A DNA stretch of 64,000 nt from Candidatus Proelusimicrobium tauri. Its GTDB lineage: Bacteria > Elusimicrobiota > Elusimicrobia > Elusimicrobiales > Elusimicrobiaceae. Position 1 is the first letter of the stretch. Each line of letters starts with the position of its first letter. The stretch lies in the NCBI GenBank assembly GCA_002311025.1, contig DBYY01000004.1:1-64000 (forward strand), in the 5' to 3' direction. Below are positions 15,784-25,628 of the stretch, one piece after another. A program made the translations under genes and the position numbers. The notes beneath the pieces were generated by a model. That model was not told where the DNA came from. It worked only from the letters and a program-made list of their open reading frames with translations, and ran no database searches.

Positions 15784-17307
15784 ATGGAAAACCAAACAAA
15801 AACCGCGCAAGCAAAACCCGCACAAACGCAAAGTGCTTTAGAAGAAATTATCAAAAATAAATATCAAGAAGTTAACGCTTTAAAAGAAAGTGGTTTTAAT
15901 CCTTATCCTGCCCATGTTGAGCCAAAACAAAACTGTGCTACGGCAAAAGAAATGCCTGTTGACAGTGATGTTGTTGTTGCTGGGCGTTTAGTGCAACTGC
16001 GTTTGATGGGTAAAGCCTCTTTTGCGCATATTAAAGATTCCTCAGCCAAAATTCAAATTTATGTTCAAAGAGATAGCGTCGGCGATGAGCCTTATACCTT
16101 CTTTAAAAAGCATATTGCCGTCGGCGATTTTGTGTTAGTAAGCGGTAAAATGTTTTTAACCCACACTAACGAAAAAACTATTAAAGCAAGCAAAGTTGAA
16201 CTTATCTCTAAAGCAGTTAGGCCCATGCCGGAAAAATTCCACGGCATACAAGATACCGAAGTCCGCTTTCGCAAACGCCACTTAGATTTAATTGCTAACG
16301 AAGAAGTTAAAGATATTTTTGTAAAAAGAGCAAAAATAATTTCTTCTATTCGTCGCACGCTTGACGAAAAAGGCTATTTGGAAGTTGAAACCCCTATTTT
16401 AACCCCTGATTCAGGCGGTGCAGTGGCCCGTCCGTTCCAAACCTATCACAATGCGCTTAAAATGCCGTTAAGGTTGCGTATCGCCTTAGAGTTGTATCAC
16501 AAGCGCTTAATCGTGGGCGGCTTTGACCGCATTTATGAAATCGGGCATATGTTCCGCAATGAAGGCATTGACACAACCCACAACCCCGAATTTACTATGA
16601 TGGAACTTTATCAGGCATACGGTGATGTAAACACTATGGCTGATTTGTTTGAAGAAATTTTAGGTAATGCCGCAAAGGCAATCGGTGTAGAAAAAGTGAT
16701 GTTCCACGGACAGGAAATTAATTTAGTTCCGCCTTTTAAACGCTTGTATATTCCACAGGCGTGGCAGGAAAAATTCGGCCACGATATTCACGAAGTATTA
16801 GACGGCCGCCAGTTTAGAAGAGAGCCTTTAGCCGCTCTTGCCAAAGAACAAGGTATTTCTTTTTCCGCCGATGACCCGGACAGCAAATTGTTTGACGAAT
16901 TGTTTGAAACCAAACTATTGACAGGTTTCAACTGCCCTGTAATTGCCTTTGATTATCCAACTGCCGTTAGCCCGTTTAGCAAAACCAAACCGGGTGACCC
17001 TGAACTTGTGGAACGCTTTGAAGCATTTGTCTGTGGCAGTGAACTGGGAAATGCTTACAGCGAGTTAAATGACCCTGCCGATCAATTACAACGCTTAAAA
17101 GACCAAGCCATTGCCAAGGCAAAAGCCAAAGGCGAAGATGCCGAAAACGCCGATATTTTAGACGGCGATTATATTGAGGCCTTAGAATCCGGTATGCCGC
17201 CAACAGGAGGTATGGGTATTGGTATTGACCGCGCAATTATGCTACTTACCGGTCAAGATAGTATTAGGGAGATTATCTTCTTCCCCACTCTCAAAAAACA
17301 AGATTAA
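15784..17307 (+). CDS. lysS: Lysyl-tRNA synthetase, class II
   Basis: 507 aa. N-terminal OB-fold anticodon-binding domain (about 60-165) and class II catalytic core. Motif 2 is FRNEGIDTTHNPEFTMMELY near 258-277; motif 3 is GGMGIGIDRAIMLL near 475-488. A short Ala/Gln-rich N-terminal extension precedes residue 20. AGAGGA before the ATG is the ribosome binding site. It lies directly behind a tRNA and a terminator-like hairpin. No T-box leader could be recognised in the short gap. Confidence 0.97.
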   Translation: MENQTKTAQAKPAQTQSALEEIIKNKYQEVNALKESGFNPYPAHVEPKQNCATAKEMPVDSDVVVAGRLVQLRLMGKASFAHIKDSSAKIQIYVQRDSVGDEPYTFFKKHIAVGDFVLVSGKMFLTHTNEKTIKASKVELISKAVRPMPEKFHGIQDTEVRFRKRHLDLIANEEVKDIFVKRAKIISSIRRTLDEKGYLEVETPILTPDSGGAVARPFQTYHNALKMPLRLRIALELYHKRLIVGGFDRIYEIGHMFRNEGIDTTHNPEFTMMELYQAYGDVNTMADLFEEILGNAAKAIGVEKVMFHGQEINLVPPFKRLYIPQAWQEKFGHDIHEVLDGRQFRREPLAALAKEQGISFSADDPDSKLFDELFETKLLTGFNCPVIAFDYPTAVSPFSKTKPGDPELVERFEAFVCGSELGNAYSELNDPADQLQRLKDQAIAKAKAKGEDAENADILDGDYIEALESGMPPTGGMGIGIDRAIMLLTGQDSIREIIFFPTLKKQD

Positions 17308-17322
17308 AAATTGTTTTAACAT

Positions 17323-17354
17323 AAAAACCCCTGCCTTTTCAAGCAGGGGTTTTT
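17323..17354. terminator. Bidirectional terminator, lysS / uppP
   Basis: A perfect 12-bp stem, AAAAACCCCTGC (17323-17334) and GCAGGGGTTTTT (17343-17354), around an 8-base loop. It gives a U-run in both directions and separates two convergent genes. Confidence 0.9.
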
Positions 17355-17367
17355 GTATCCTACTAAA

Positions 17368-18144
17368 TTAAAACGCGAGTTTTAGAAGTATCAAAAGACC
17401 TAAAGCAATTCTGTAATAAACAAAGATATCAAAATTGTGTTTTTGAATATATTTCATTAAGAATTTAATTACAAGAAAGCCGCCGATAAGCGCGCTTAAA
17501 AAGCCCGCAATTAAAGGTGCGTCAATTTGCGATAATGAAATATGCGATATTTGTAAAACGGCAGCGCCTGCGATTATCGGCATAGATAAAAGAAAAGATA
17601 TTCTTGCGCTTAAACTTCTTGATAAGCCCAAAAACAAAGCCGCCGTAATTGTTATGCCGGAGCGTGAAACCCCCGGCACCAAAGCAAGTGCTTGCGCACA
17701 ACCGATTAACATCATAATTTTTAAGGAAAGATTATCTTTTATATTTTGCTTACCTTTTCTGTCTGCGATAAAAAGTAAAAGGGCAAAAACAATTAAGTTT
17801 AAGGCAATTATCCAATGCGCTCTAAAGGTGCTTTCCGCTAAATCTTCCAAAAAATAGCCGGCAACGGCAGCAGGTATTGTGGCAAGTCCGATATACCAAA
17901 ACAAACGCCCGTCCTCACTTTTTGGCTCGGTTAAGCCTTTTTTAGTTAAAACGAGCAAATCTTTGTAAAAATAAGCGCACACGGCAATCAAAGTTGCCAA
18001 ATGAAGTAAAACATCAAAAGTTAAGCCCTGATATTCTTTACCGGTAAAAAAGGAAAATAAGACAAGGTGGGCCGAACTTGAAATAGGTAAAAATTCGCCA
18101 AGTGCCTGTAAAAGACCTAAAATAATGGCTGTTGTTATTGTCAT
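17368..18144 (-). CDS. uppP: Undecaprenyl-diphosphatase (UppP/BacA)
   Basis: 258 aa, about eight membrane helices. It dephosphorylates undecaprenyl pyrophosphate for reuse as carrier lipid in peptidoglycan and O-antigen synthesis. Catalytic motifs: GEFLPISSSAHLVL near 17-30 (the Glu and Ser-rich motif) and PGVSRSGITIT near 155-165. The start lies 7 bases after a minus-strand TATAAT (18157-18152), so the mRNA is almost leaderless. Confidence 0.95.
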   Translation of the reverse strand: MTITTAIILGLLQALGEFLPISSSAHLVLFSFFTGKEYQGLTFDVLLHLATLIAVCAYFYKDLLVLTKKGLTEPKSEDGRLFWYIGLATIPAAVAGYFLEDLAESTFRAHWIIALNLIVFALLLFIADRKGKQNIKDNLSLKIMMLIGCAQALALVPGVSRSGITITAALFLGLSRSLSARISFLLSMPIIAGAAVLQISHISLSQIDAPLIAGFLSALIGGFLVIKFLMKYIQKHNFDIFVYYRIALGLLILLKLAF

Positions 18145-18169
18145 TAATAAAATTATATATTATTTTAAT
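18145..18169. promoter_or_regulatory. Compact divergent promoter, uppP / addB
   Basis: Two -10 boxes lie back to back: minus-strand TATAAT (18157-18152), 7 bases from the uppP ATG, and plus-strand TATTAT (18158-18163), 6 bases from the addB ATG at 18170. Neither gene has a Shine-Dalgarno. The two polymerases would compete, so the two genes may be mutually exclusive in transcription. Confidence 0.55.
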
Positions 18170-21139
18170 ATGGAACTTATAAACGGCTCTTACAAGGCGC
18201 TGGAAAAGGAGTTTTTGGATTATTTTCATACCGTTAAAAAAAGTCCTTTAGATAAAGTACTGATAATAACGCAAAGCCAGCGCCTTAACCAAAGATTAAA
18301 AGAGGAACTTTTAAGTAGTGAGGAGTGCCTTTCCTGTGTGTTTTGGCAAGATATTTTGGGACTTGTCTCCTGTATTAACCAAAGTAGCAACAATTATATT
18401 CCTTTGAAGCAAAAAAGCGCTTTGGATTATTTTAAGTTAAAGGATTTTTTACAAAAAAATAATTTCAATTATTCTGCCGGTTATATAAGTGCTTTACAGG
18501 CGGCGTTTATGGATATGCAAAACGCTCTTATTATGCCGCAAGATTTACTCAAAATCGAAGAACTTGATTCCTCTTTGACTTCCAAAGATTTAAAAGATTT
18601 AATTTTTGTTTATCAAAATTATTTAACTTTAACCAAGCAAGAAGGGACAAAAAATTATAAAGATTTTTTTGTGTGCGCTTTAGATAATATTGAAAAAAAC
18701 AGTTATCTTGCGCAGTTTAAGCAAATTATTTTTTACGGCATTTATGATTTGACTTCGCTTCAATATGATATTTTAAAAGCGGTAGGTCAAAATTATCCTG
18801 CGGCTTTATTCTTCCCTTACGAAGATATTCCCGCCTACAAATATATACAGGATTTTTATTTAACAAACATTATCGGTATTGGGGCAAAGCACAAAAAAGT
18901 TGCTTTGGCTAAAAGTGGTTTGGAAGAACTTTCTTCCCATTTGTTTGAAGTTTCGAAGGAAGAAAACAAATATTCCGCCGATATAAAAATTATAGATACT
19001 TCCGGCACCCTTGAACAAATAAAAAGCGCGGCTAAAGAAATTTTACTTTTGCGTAAACAAGGCCTTGCTTTTAAAGATATAGCAGTTTGCGCCCGTTCTT
19101 TAGAACCTTACAAAAATGATATTGCGCAGGTTTTTTTACAAAATGATATTCCCGTAAATATCAATTTGGAAGAATCTTTTTTAACCCAGCCCTTAGTTAA
19201 TGTTTGCGTAAATTTGCTAAATATCGCCAGAAATAATTTCCATAAAGACAGCGTTTTATCTTTTATCACAAGTCCGTATCTCAAAAACACGCAGGCAAAT
19301 TGGGGACAAATTATAAAAGATATAGGTGTGCAAACGGGCTTTGTCCAATGGATTAATTTGCTTGATATAGCAATCTTAAAAGGCAACACTCAAGCCTCAA
19401 ATTTAAAGGAATTTTTAATTAATCTTGAAAGTAAAGTTGTTTTGCTTGAAAAGGCCGCATCTTTTAAAGCGCTTGCCTTGCATACCAAGGAAATTTTTAG
19501 GACCTTTCTTAATCTTAAAAACCTTACTTTGCCGGAGCAAAATCTCTTTGAAACTCTTGAAAATATTTTAGAGGAAATTTCTTCTTTTGATAAAGTTCGT
19601 CTTGCCCAAAAAGGGGAATTCTTGGAAGAATTTAATTATCTTGTAAAACAAAAGACCGTAAACAGCGTTGTTAATTTACAACGTTCTGTAAGCGTGGCTG
19701 ATATTATGAATTTAAGGGGGAATTCTTTTAAAGCAATAATAATTTTAGGTTTAAATGAAAGTGTTTTCCCCGTAAAAATCAGCGAGGACCCCGTCTTTAA
19801 AGATTCTTGGCGTTCGGCTTTACAAAAACTCGGCTATAATATCAAAGTGAGCGCGCAAAGATATTTGGAAGAAAAATTATTTTTCTATTTTGCGCTTTCC
19901 TGCGCAAGCCAAAAAGCAATTTTGATTTATCAAAGAAGTGATGAAGAAGGTAAATTAAAAATACCTTCCATTTATTTAAATTGGCTTTTTAAAATTGCGG
20001 AAAAGATGGAAACTTTTTCCCTTGCAAGGCGCCCTTTAGAGCAACTTTTGCAGTGGTATAGTGTTTCTTGCGATTTGCTAACCCCGCAAGAAGCCGCCAT
20101 TTTAGTTGCTTTAGACGGTAAATATACTTTAGCGGCGCAACTGTTAAAAAGAGAGCAGGAAGAAACTTTCCTTCAAGCCTTTAATTTAAGGCATACCGGC
20201 GCTTTAGGAGCGCGCGATTTGGTATGCTCGCCAAAAGGTCCGCTTTGGCAACATATAGAGCGTAAAGGTCTTTCGGCAAGTTCTTTAAAAAATGTTTATC
20301 AATGTCCCGCAAAATATCTTTTTGATAATGTTTTGGAAAGAGAGGATACAACAGTTTTACAAAGGGATCAACTTGATTCAAGAGATAAAGGCACTTTGGC
20401 GCACAGTATTTTAGAACAATTTTACAGATATCTTTTACAGAGAAATTTATTTGATAAAATTTCCGCTGATAATGCCTTAAATATTTTACAGGATTTTATT
20501 GAAAAAGAACTACCGCAAACAGATTATAAAAAATACGGTTTATACCCTTTGCTTTGGCTTGTTTTACGTAAGGAAATGGAAGATAATTTAAAAACTTTTG
20601 TTGCCGCCGATATCAAAAAAATACAGGAAGAAAAACGAAATCCCGCCTATTTTGAAAAAGATATTGCCTGCTCTTTTAATTCTTTTAAAATACACGGACA
20701 AATTGACAGAATTGATATTTCCACAGATAAAAAAACATTTACTGTTATTGATTATAAAAGCGGCAAAATCAGCGGCAAAACTGAAAGGGTTGTTTTTGAA
20801 GGGGCCAATTTTCAAGGTCCGCTTTATTTCGAACTTGCTCAAAACTTGTCCGATTTACAAGGCGTTCAGGCAGACAAAATGTATTATGCCTCTTTAAAAG
20901 ATTCTTCTTTTAAGGAAATTTCTTATGAAGATTATCTTTCTTTCAAAGACAAATTTTGGAGTATTGTAGATTACTTAAGGGGATTAATTGAAGAAGGTTT
21001 ATTTGTTATTACACCTAGCAAAACCGCCTGCCAGTATTGCCTTTACGGCGATATTTGCCGTAAAAATCACTCTGCTTCGGCTAAAAGGGCTTTTTTCAGC
21101 GCACAGGCAAATAAATTAAGGGAGTTTCGCAAAATATGA
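18170..21139 (+). CDS. addB: AddB-like nuclease/helicase-fold subunit with 4Fe-4S cysteines
   Basis: 989 aa with the ATG at 18170. A longer reading from 18125 would run into the divergent uppP gene and its promoter. It is the AddB-type partner of AddA in double-strand-break end processing. The C-terminal PD-(D/E)XK nuclease has D846 in GQIDRID and D861/K863 in VIDYKSG. The iron-sulphur staple of AddB is visible: C712 in YQCPAKYLF, then C954, C957 and C963 (C-x2-C-x5-C). The N-terminal helicase-like part has no clear Walker A, as is often so in AddB. The stop overlaps addA by 4 bp. Confidence 0.88.
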   Translation: MELINGSYKALEKEFLDYFHTVKKSPLDKVLIITQSQRLNQRLKEELLSSEECLSCVFWQDILGLVSCINQSSNNYIPLKQKSALDYFKLKDFLQKNNFNYSAGYISALQAAFMDMQNALIMPQDLLKIEELDSSLTSKDLKDLIFVYQNYLTLTKQEGTKNYKDFFVCALDNIEKNSYLAQFKQIIFYGIYDLTSLQYDILKAVGQNYPAALFFPYEDIPAYKYIQDFYLTNIIGIGAKHKKVALAKSGLEELSSHLFEVSKEENKYSADIKIIDTSGTLEQIKSAAKEILLLRKQGLAFKDIAVCARSLEPYKNDIAQVFLQNDIPVNINLEESFLTQPLVNVCVNLLNIARNNFHKDSVLSFITSPYLKNTQANWGQIIKDIGVQTGFVQWINLLDIAILKGNTQASNLKEFLINLESKVVLLEKAASFKALALHTKEIFRTFLNLKNLTLPEQNLFETLENILEEISSFDKVRLAQKGEFLEEFNYLVKQKTVNSVVNLQRSVSVADIMNLRGNSFKAIIILGLNESVFPVKISEDPVFKDSWRSALQKLGYNIKVSAQRYLEEKLFFYFALSCASQKAILIYQRSDEEGKLKIPSIYLNWLFKIAEKMETFSLARRPLEQLLQWYSVSCDLLTPQEAAILVALDGKYTLAAQLLKREQEETFLQAFNLRHTGALGARDLVCSPKGPLWQHIERKGLSASSLKNVYQCPAKYLFDNVLEREDTTVLQRDQLDSRDKGTLAHSILEQFYRYLLQRNLFDKISADNALNILQDFIEKELPQTDYKKYGLYPLLWLVLRKEMEDNLKTFVAADIKKIQEEKRNPAYFEKDIACSFNSFKIHGQIDRIDISTDKKTFTVIDYKSGKISGKTERVVFEGANFQGPLYFELAQNLSDLQGVQADKMYYASLKDSSFKEISYEDYLSFKDKFWSIVDYLRGLIEEGLFVITPSKTACQYCLYGDICRKNHSASAKRAFFSAQANKLREFRKI

Positions 21140-24100
21140 TACCGCAAGACTATAAAGAAAGATTAGCCGCCGCTTTGCCAAGCGGTAAAAATATTATTGT
21201 CGAAGCCGGCGCCGGCACAGGCAAAACAACTTTACTGGCCGATAGACTTTGTTATTTGATTTTGGGCAAAGGTATTAAAATTGATGAAATTGTCGCCCTT
21301 ACTTTTACCGATAAAGCCGCTGCGGAAATTAAACTGCGCCTGCTTGAAACTATGCGCAGTATCTTGGCGGATTTGAAGTTACCGGAGCCAAAACTTGAAG
21401 TTACTAAAAACCTTACAGACGGTGAGTATTTTAAAAAGACAAAGGAAGAACTTGCCGAAACAATAGAAACTTCCTTTGAACTTATAGAAAGGGCGCAAAT
21501 TTGCACTATACACAGTTTTGCTTTGCAGATTTTAAGATTATATCCTCTTGCCGCAGGCCTTGCACCTGATATTGAGATAGATACCGGCTTTATCGCAAAT
21601 TATATTTTTAATAAAAATTGGTCTGTTTTTTTGGAAGAAGAACTTTCTTTATCAAGTCCGCACCGCGCTTTGTGGGGAAAACTTTTGGAAAAGTTCTCTT
21701 TAGAAACTTTAAAAGAATTTGCCTTACTATTGCTTGAACCGTATTTTGATTATTGTAAATTTGACAGTTCTTCAGAAGAAATTCAAACTTTTTTTGCGCG
21801 TAAAGTATCTCTTATGAAAAGTTTGCTTTTAAGTAATACTCCGGAAGGCAAAAAACGCAAAATAGAAAACCAGATTGAAGAGGCCATAAACCGTATAGAA
21901 AATCTTTCAAAAAATATGGCAACTTTAAGCAAAGCAGAACTTTTAAAATTGCCCGTTCAGGAAGAAATCGTTTTTGTCAAAAGCAGCAAACCTCCAAAAG
22001 GTTGGGAAAATGAAGAAGATATTGAGGCAGTTAAAAACTTTATTACCCTTGCCAATACTCTTACACCGACCAATTTGGATTTGCTTGAGCAAACCTATAA
22101 TCTTTTTTCCGCTTTTACGCAAAAAGTTAAAAGGGAAATGATAAAGCAAAATGTAGTTTCGTATAATCAGAGTATTTTGTTTGCGCGCGATTTGGTTGAA
22201 AAAGATTTATCTGTCAGAGCCGAACTTAAAAAACGCTATAAAAGTATTATGATAGACGAGTTTCAGGATACAGACCTTGCGCAAGGGCAACTTTTGCTTT
22301 TCCTTTCGGAAGCACAAAACAGCGTTGCTAAAAAATGGCAGGATATTGTGCTTGAACAGGGCAAATTATTTGTTGTAGGCGACCCAAAACAATCAATTTA
22401 CCGTTTTAGGGGGGCCAATATTTCGGCTTATGAAAAGTTTCTGGAACTTATGCAAAAGCAACAGGCACGCACTTGTTTTTTAACTACCAATTTCCGAAGT
22501 CAAAAAAATATAATTTCTTTTGTTAATAAATGGGGGAAAAATGCAATAAAGGAAAAGCCTCTTATACAACCGCCCTATATCGCACTTGAAACGGGCAAAG
22601 AAGAACTCGGCGAAAAAGTGGAATTTTTACAAATTACCGGCAAAGAAAAGCAAAAGCAGGATGATTTACGCGCCAATGAGGCCAATATAGTTGCCGCTTG
22701 GATAAAAGAAAATGTCGGTATTAAAAAAATTAAACAAGATAAAACCTTATCTTATAAAGACATCACCATTCTTTACTCTGCCGGCACGGGTATAAAGTTT
22801 TATACGGATGCTTTGGAAAGATTTAATATCCCCTATAATTTAGAAGCAAGCGGCAATTTTTACGAAGCGCAAGAAATAATAGATATCTTAAATATTCTAA
22901 AAGTAATTTATGACCCGCAAGATAAACTGGCCTTACTTGGCGTTTTACGAAGCCCGCTTTGCGCTATGAAAGATGAGGAAATTATTTCTCTTTGGCAGCA
23001 GAAGGCTTTAAATATTTTTGCCCAGGATTTTCAAGGTTCTAAAGAAGTTAAAGAAATATATAAACTTTTAAGAAATTTCCACCAAAGAGCAGGACATATA
23101 ACTTTAAAACAATTGCTTGAAGAAATTCTTTACAAAACGGATTTTTTAATCTTGGAAACCCTTGCCGCAGGTGGCGAGCAGGCTTTGGCAAACTTAAATA
23201 AATTTGCCAAAATCGTCTTAAATAATGCCGAGCAAGGTTTTACTTTAGGGCAAATGTTGCTTTATATACAAACTTACGGCAAAGCCGATAAGGATGAAGG
23301 GCAAAGTTCTTTGATAGAAGAAAATTTTGATGTTGTAAATATAATGAGTATTCATAAAGCAAAAGGTCTTCAGGCACCTTATGTTATCGTTATTGATACA
23401 GGTCATAAAGAAACAACAGAAAAAGAACTTTATTACAAAGATACACTTGGCGGCACTATTGGGGTAGGCTTAGGTCCTTTAAAAAATCTTAATTATTTTA
23501 TTTTACAAGAACAAGAAATTTTACATAAAAAAGCACAGGCCGAAAGACTTTTATATGTTGCTTTAACCCGTGCCGAAAAGAAACTTCTTATTTGCGTAAG
23601 TCAGCAGGAAACATCCGGCAGTATGGAAAAATCTTTAAGGCAGGCAGGTTGCTATCCCACAGAAGAAAATCCTGAAACGGAGATTTTTACTACTACCGAT
23701 TTTGCTTATCAAGACCCGCAAAGTTTCATTTTAAGGAAAAACAAGGAAATTTCCCTTAAAAAAGATTTAGATTTATCCGGTGCTCTCAGTGTTTGGCAAA
23801 AGCGTAAAGAAGAATTTGTTTCCTACCAACAGGAAGAAACCCTTACCCCTTCCAATTTGCCTTTAGATAAAGCGCTGGTCCAAAGGGCTTTAAATATAGG
23901 CAGTTTAGTTCATAAAACTTTAAATCTTTACTTTCAAACAGGTTCTTTTGATTTGGCTTTAGCAATGAAAGTTCTAAATTTACACGATACTGCACTCCTT
24001 GAACCTTGCCAAGAAATTATTGATACTTTTGCCAAAGGTTCTATTCTAAAAAAACTTAAGACTATGCGTTTTTTAGATTCCGAAATACCTTTCAGTATGT

Positions 24101-24339
24101 ATGAAAACGGTGTTTTGGTCAACGGGGTTATAGATATTTTATTTGAAGATTCAAAAGGACAACTCTTTATTGTTGACTTTAAAACTGATAAGATAGATAG
24201 TATAGAGTTAGAAAACTATTCTTTAAAATATGGCAGGCAACTTACGCTTTACAGGCGTGCTGTTGAAAAAATGTTTAAAACAAATAAAGTTAAAACCCTT
24301 CTTGCATATTTAAGATTAGATAAAACTTTTGAATTATAG
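21136..24339 (+). CDS. addA: AddA-like UvrD-type helicase/nuclease
   Basis: 1067 aa. SF1A helicase with Walker A GAGTGKTT at 25-32, Walker B MIDEFQDTD around D374-E375, GDPKQSIYRFRGAN (motif III region), NFRSQKNI (motif IV), and MSIHKAKGLQAPYVIV (motif V). LLYVALTRAEKKL is motif VI. The C-terminus has a RecB-type nuclease: D1000 in NGVIDILF, D1014 and K1016 in VDFKTDK. With AddB it resects broken ends and prepares RecA loading. It is translationally coupled to addB. Confidence 0.93.
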   Translation: MIPQDYKERLAAALPSGKNIIVEAGAGTGKTTLLADRLCYLILGKGIKIDEIVALTFTDKAAAEIKLRLLETMRSILADLKLPEPKLEVTKNLTDGEYFKKTKEELAETIETSFELIERAQICTIHSFALQILRLYPLAAGLAPDIEIDTGFIANYIFNKNWSVFLEEELSLSSPHRALWGKLLEKFSLETLKEFALLLLEPYFDYCKFDSSSEEIQTFFARKVSLMKSLLLSNTPEGKKRKIENQIEEAINRIENLSKNMATLSKAELLKLPVQEEIVFVKSSKPPKGWENEEDIEAVKNFITLANTLTPTNLDLLEQTYNLFSAFTQKVKREMIKQNVVSYNQSILFARDLVEKDLSVRAELKKRYKSIMIDEFQDTDLAQGQLLLFLSEAQNSVAKKWQDIVLEQGKLFVVGDPKQSIYRFRGANISAYEKFLELMQKQQARTCFLTTNFRSQKNIISFVNKWGKNAIKEKPLIQPPYIALETGKEELGEKVEFLQITGKEKQKQDDLRANEANIVAAWIKENVGIKKIKQDKTLSYKDITILYSAGTGIKFYTDALERFNIPYNLEASGNFYEAQEIIDILNILKVIYDPQDKLALLGVLRSPLCAMKDEEIISLWQQKALNIFAQDFQGSKEVKEIYKLLRNFHQRAGHITLKQLLEEILYKTDFLILETLAAGGEQALANLNKFAKIVLNNAEQGFTLGQMLLYIQTYGKADKDEGQSSLIEENFDVVNIMSIHKAKGLQAPYVIVIDTGHKETTEKELYYKDTLGGTIGVGLGPLKNLNYFILQEQEILHKKAQAERLLYVALTRAEKKLLICVSQQETSGSMEKSLRQAGCYPTEENPETEIFTTTDFAYQDPQSFILRKNKEISLKKDLDLSGALSVWQKRKEEFVSYQQEETLTPSNLPLDKALVQRALNIGSLVHKTLNLYFQTGSFDLALAMKVLNLHDTALLEPCQEIIDTFAKGSILKKLKTMRFLDSEIPFSMYENGVLVNGVIDILFEDSKGQLFIVDFKTDKIDSIELENYSLKYGRQLTLYRRAVEKMFKTNKVKTLLAYLRLDKTFEL

Positions 24340-24348
24340 GAGATTTAT

Positions 24349-24651
24349 ATGTTTAAAGAAATGAAAGAACTTTTTCAATTAAAAAGCAAAATGAACGAAA
24401 TAAAAAAAAGACTTGAAGGTATGGAAATCAAAGTTCAAAGTCCTTCCAAATACATTGAAATTACCGTAAGCGGTTCTCAAGAAATAAAAGAAGTTACCTT
24501 TTTACAAGATACAAAAGACCTTTCAAAAGAAACTTTGGCAAAAGAAATTAAAGAAGTTACCAATAGAGCCATAAAAGAAAGTCAGGCTATGGCAGCAAAA
24601 ACTATGAGCAGTGCAGCGGGACTTGGCGATTTAGGCGGGTTTGGCGCTTAA
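24349..24651 (+). CDS. YbaB/EbfC-family nucleoid-associated protein
   Basis: 100 aa. A helical N-terminus, then the YbaB core (SPSKYIEITVSGSQEIKEVTF, ending MSSAAGLGDLGG). YbaB proteins are dimeric tweezers that bind DNA. In many genomes the gene sits between dnaX and recR; here it follows addA by 9 bp, still a recombination context. GGAG precedes the ATG. Confidence 0.9.
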   Translation: MFKEMKELFQLKSKMNEIKKRLEGMEIKVQSPSKYIEITVSGSQEIKEVTFLQDTKDLSKETLAKEIKEVTNRAIKESQAMAAKTMSSAAGLGDLGGFGA

Positions 24652-24667
24652 AATATACCCTTAAATT

Positions 24668-24683
24668 TGATAAAATATAAGTT
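24668..24683 (+). promoter_or_regulatory. Extended -10 promoter of the M23 peptidase gene
   Basis: TGATAAAAT (24668-24676) has the same TG-A-TAAAAT form as the tRNA(CAU) promoter. It is seven bases from the GTG at 24684, so the mRNA would start at or one base before that codon. This is the argument for the GTG start. Confidence 0.5.
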
Positions 24684-25616
24684 GTGCGGAAGAATCAATC
24701 TCAATTAGCAAGACTTTTGTTTGAGCGAATGGAAATTTCCTTTATGCCGCGTTCATCTAGCGGTTATAAAGTTAAAATATATCCTTGGCTTGCTATTTTG
24801 TTTTTAATTTGTTGGGTTTTGTTTTCTGTCTATTGTCTTTTTATTGCCGCGCGTTATATAGACTACGGTATTACAAAAGCGGATAATAAAATTATGAAAA
24901 CAAAATTTGCCCTTATTGCAGAAGAAGTTGCCAATAACCGCAAGTATTTAAAAATGGCGCGCAATACGGATTTAGAAATGCGCAAATTGCTAGGCATGCA
25001 AGCAGGCAAACATGTTAATTTGCCCGCAGGTATTGAGCAGGCCCAGGAAGAAAGAGGCCTTAATTTTAGAGATATTTTTGCTAAAAAAAGTGATGATTTA
25101 GATGAGCAGGAAATGCTTTCTTACCTAAATGAAACAACTGCTCTTGCCCAAGATAGACTTGCTTCTTTTAAAGAAATTGCTTTATTTTACGCAAATCAAA
25201 GGGATATTAAAGATGCAACCCCTTCAATAAGACCGACAGATAAGACAAGAATAACTTCCGGTTTTGGGTATAGACTTTCACCTTTCGGCACGCATGTGGC
25301 TGCTTATCACTACGGTCTTGATTTCGCCGGCAAACCGGGCGCAAAAATTTATGTTACGGCAGATGGCGTTGTCCGTCAAACAGGTTGGGCGCAAGGTTAT
25401 GGGCAGACTATATTAGTAGATCATGGTTTTGGTTATTCAACTTTATATGGTCATTTGGCTGATATTAAGGTCAAAAAAGGCGATAGAGTTAGACGCGGAC
25501 AAATAATTGCCGCCATGGGAACGACAGGGCGTTCAACAGGTGTTCACTTACATTATGAAGTCTGGAAAGACGGAACCCCGGTTAACCCGCGCGGATATTT
25601 TGATAATGATAAATAA
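24684..25616 (+). CDS. M23 (LytM-type) peptidoglycan endopeptidase, membrane anchored
   Basis: 310 aa from a GTG start; ATGs at 24729 and 24744 are alternatives. One membrane helix (about 34-55) follows a basic N-terminus. A helical, probably coiled-coil stalk (60-165) comes next, then the M23 domain (about 190-305). Zinc-site residues are in AYHYGLDFAG (H and D) and VHLHYEVW (HxH). GYGQTILVDHGFGYSTLYGH is the usual core. It cleaves peptide cross-bridges in the wall. It lies 12 bp before a bactofilin gene, an arrangement known from cell-shape systems in other bacteria. Confidence 0.9.
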   Translation: MRKNQSQLARLLFERMEISFMPRSSSGYKVKIYPWLAILFLICWVLFSVYCLFIAARYIDYGITKADNKIMKTKFALIAEEVANNRKYLKMARNTDLEMRKLLGMQAGKHVNLPAGIEQAQEERGLNFRDIFAKKSDDLDEQEMLSYLNETTALAQDRLASFKEIALFYANQRDIKDATPSIRPTDKTRITSGFGYRLSPFGTHVAAYHYGLDFAGKPGAKIYVTADGVVRQTGWAQGYGQTILVDHGFGYSTLYGHLADIKVKKGDRVRRGQIIAAMGTTGRSTGVHLHYEVWKDGTPVNPRGYFDNDK

Positions 25617-25628
25617 AACGGAGGATGT

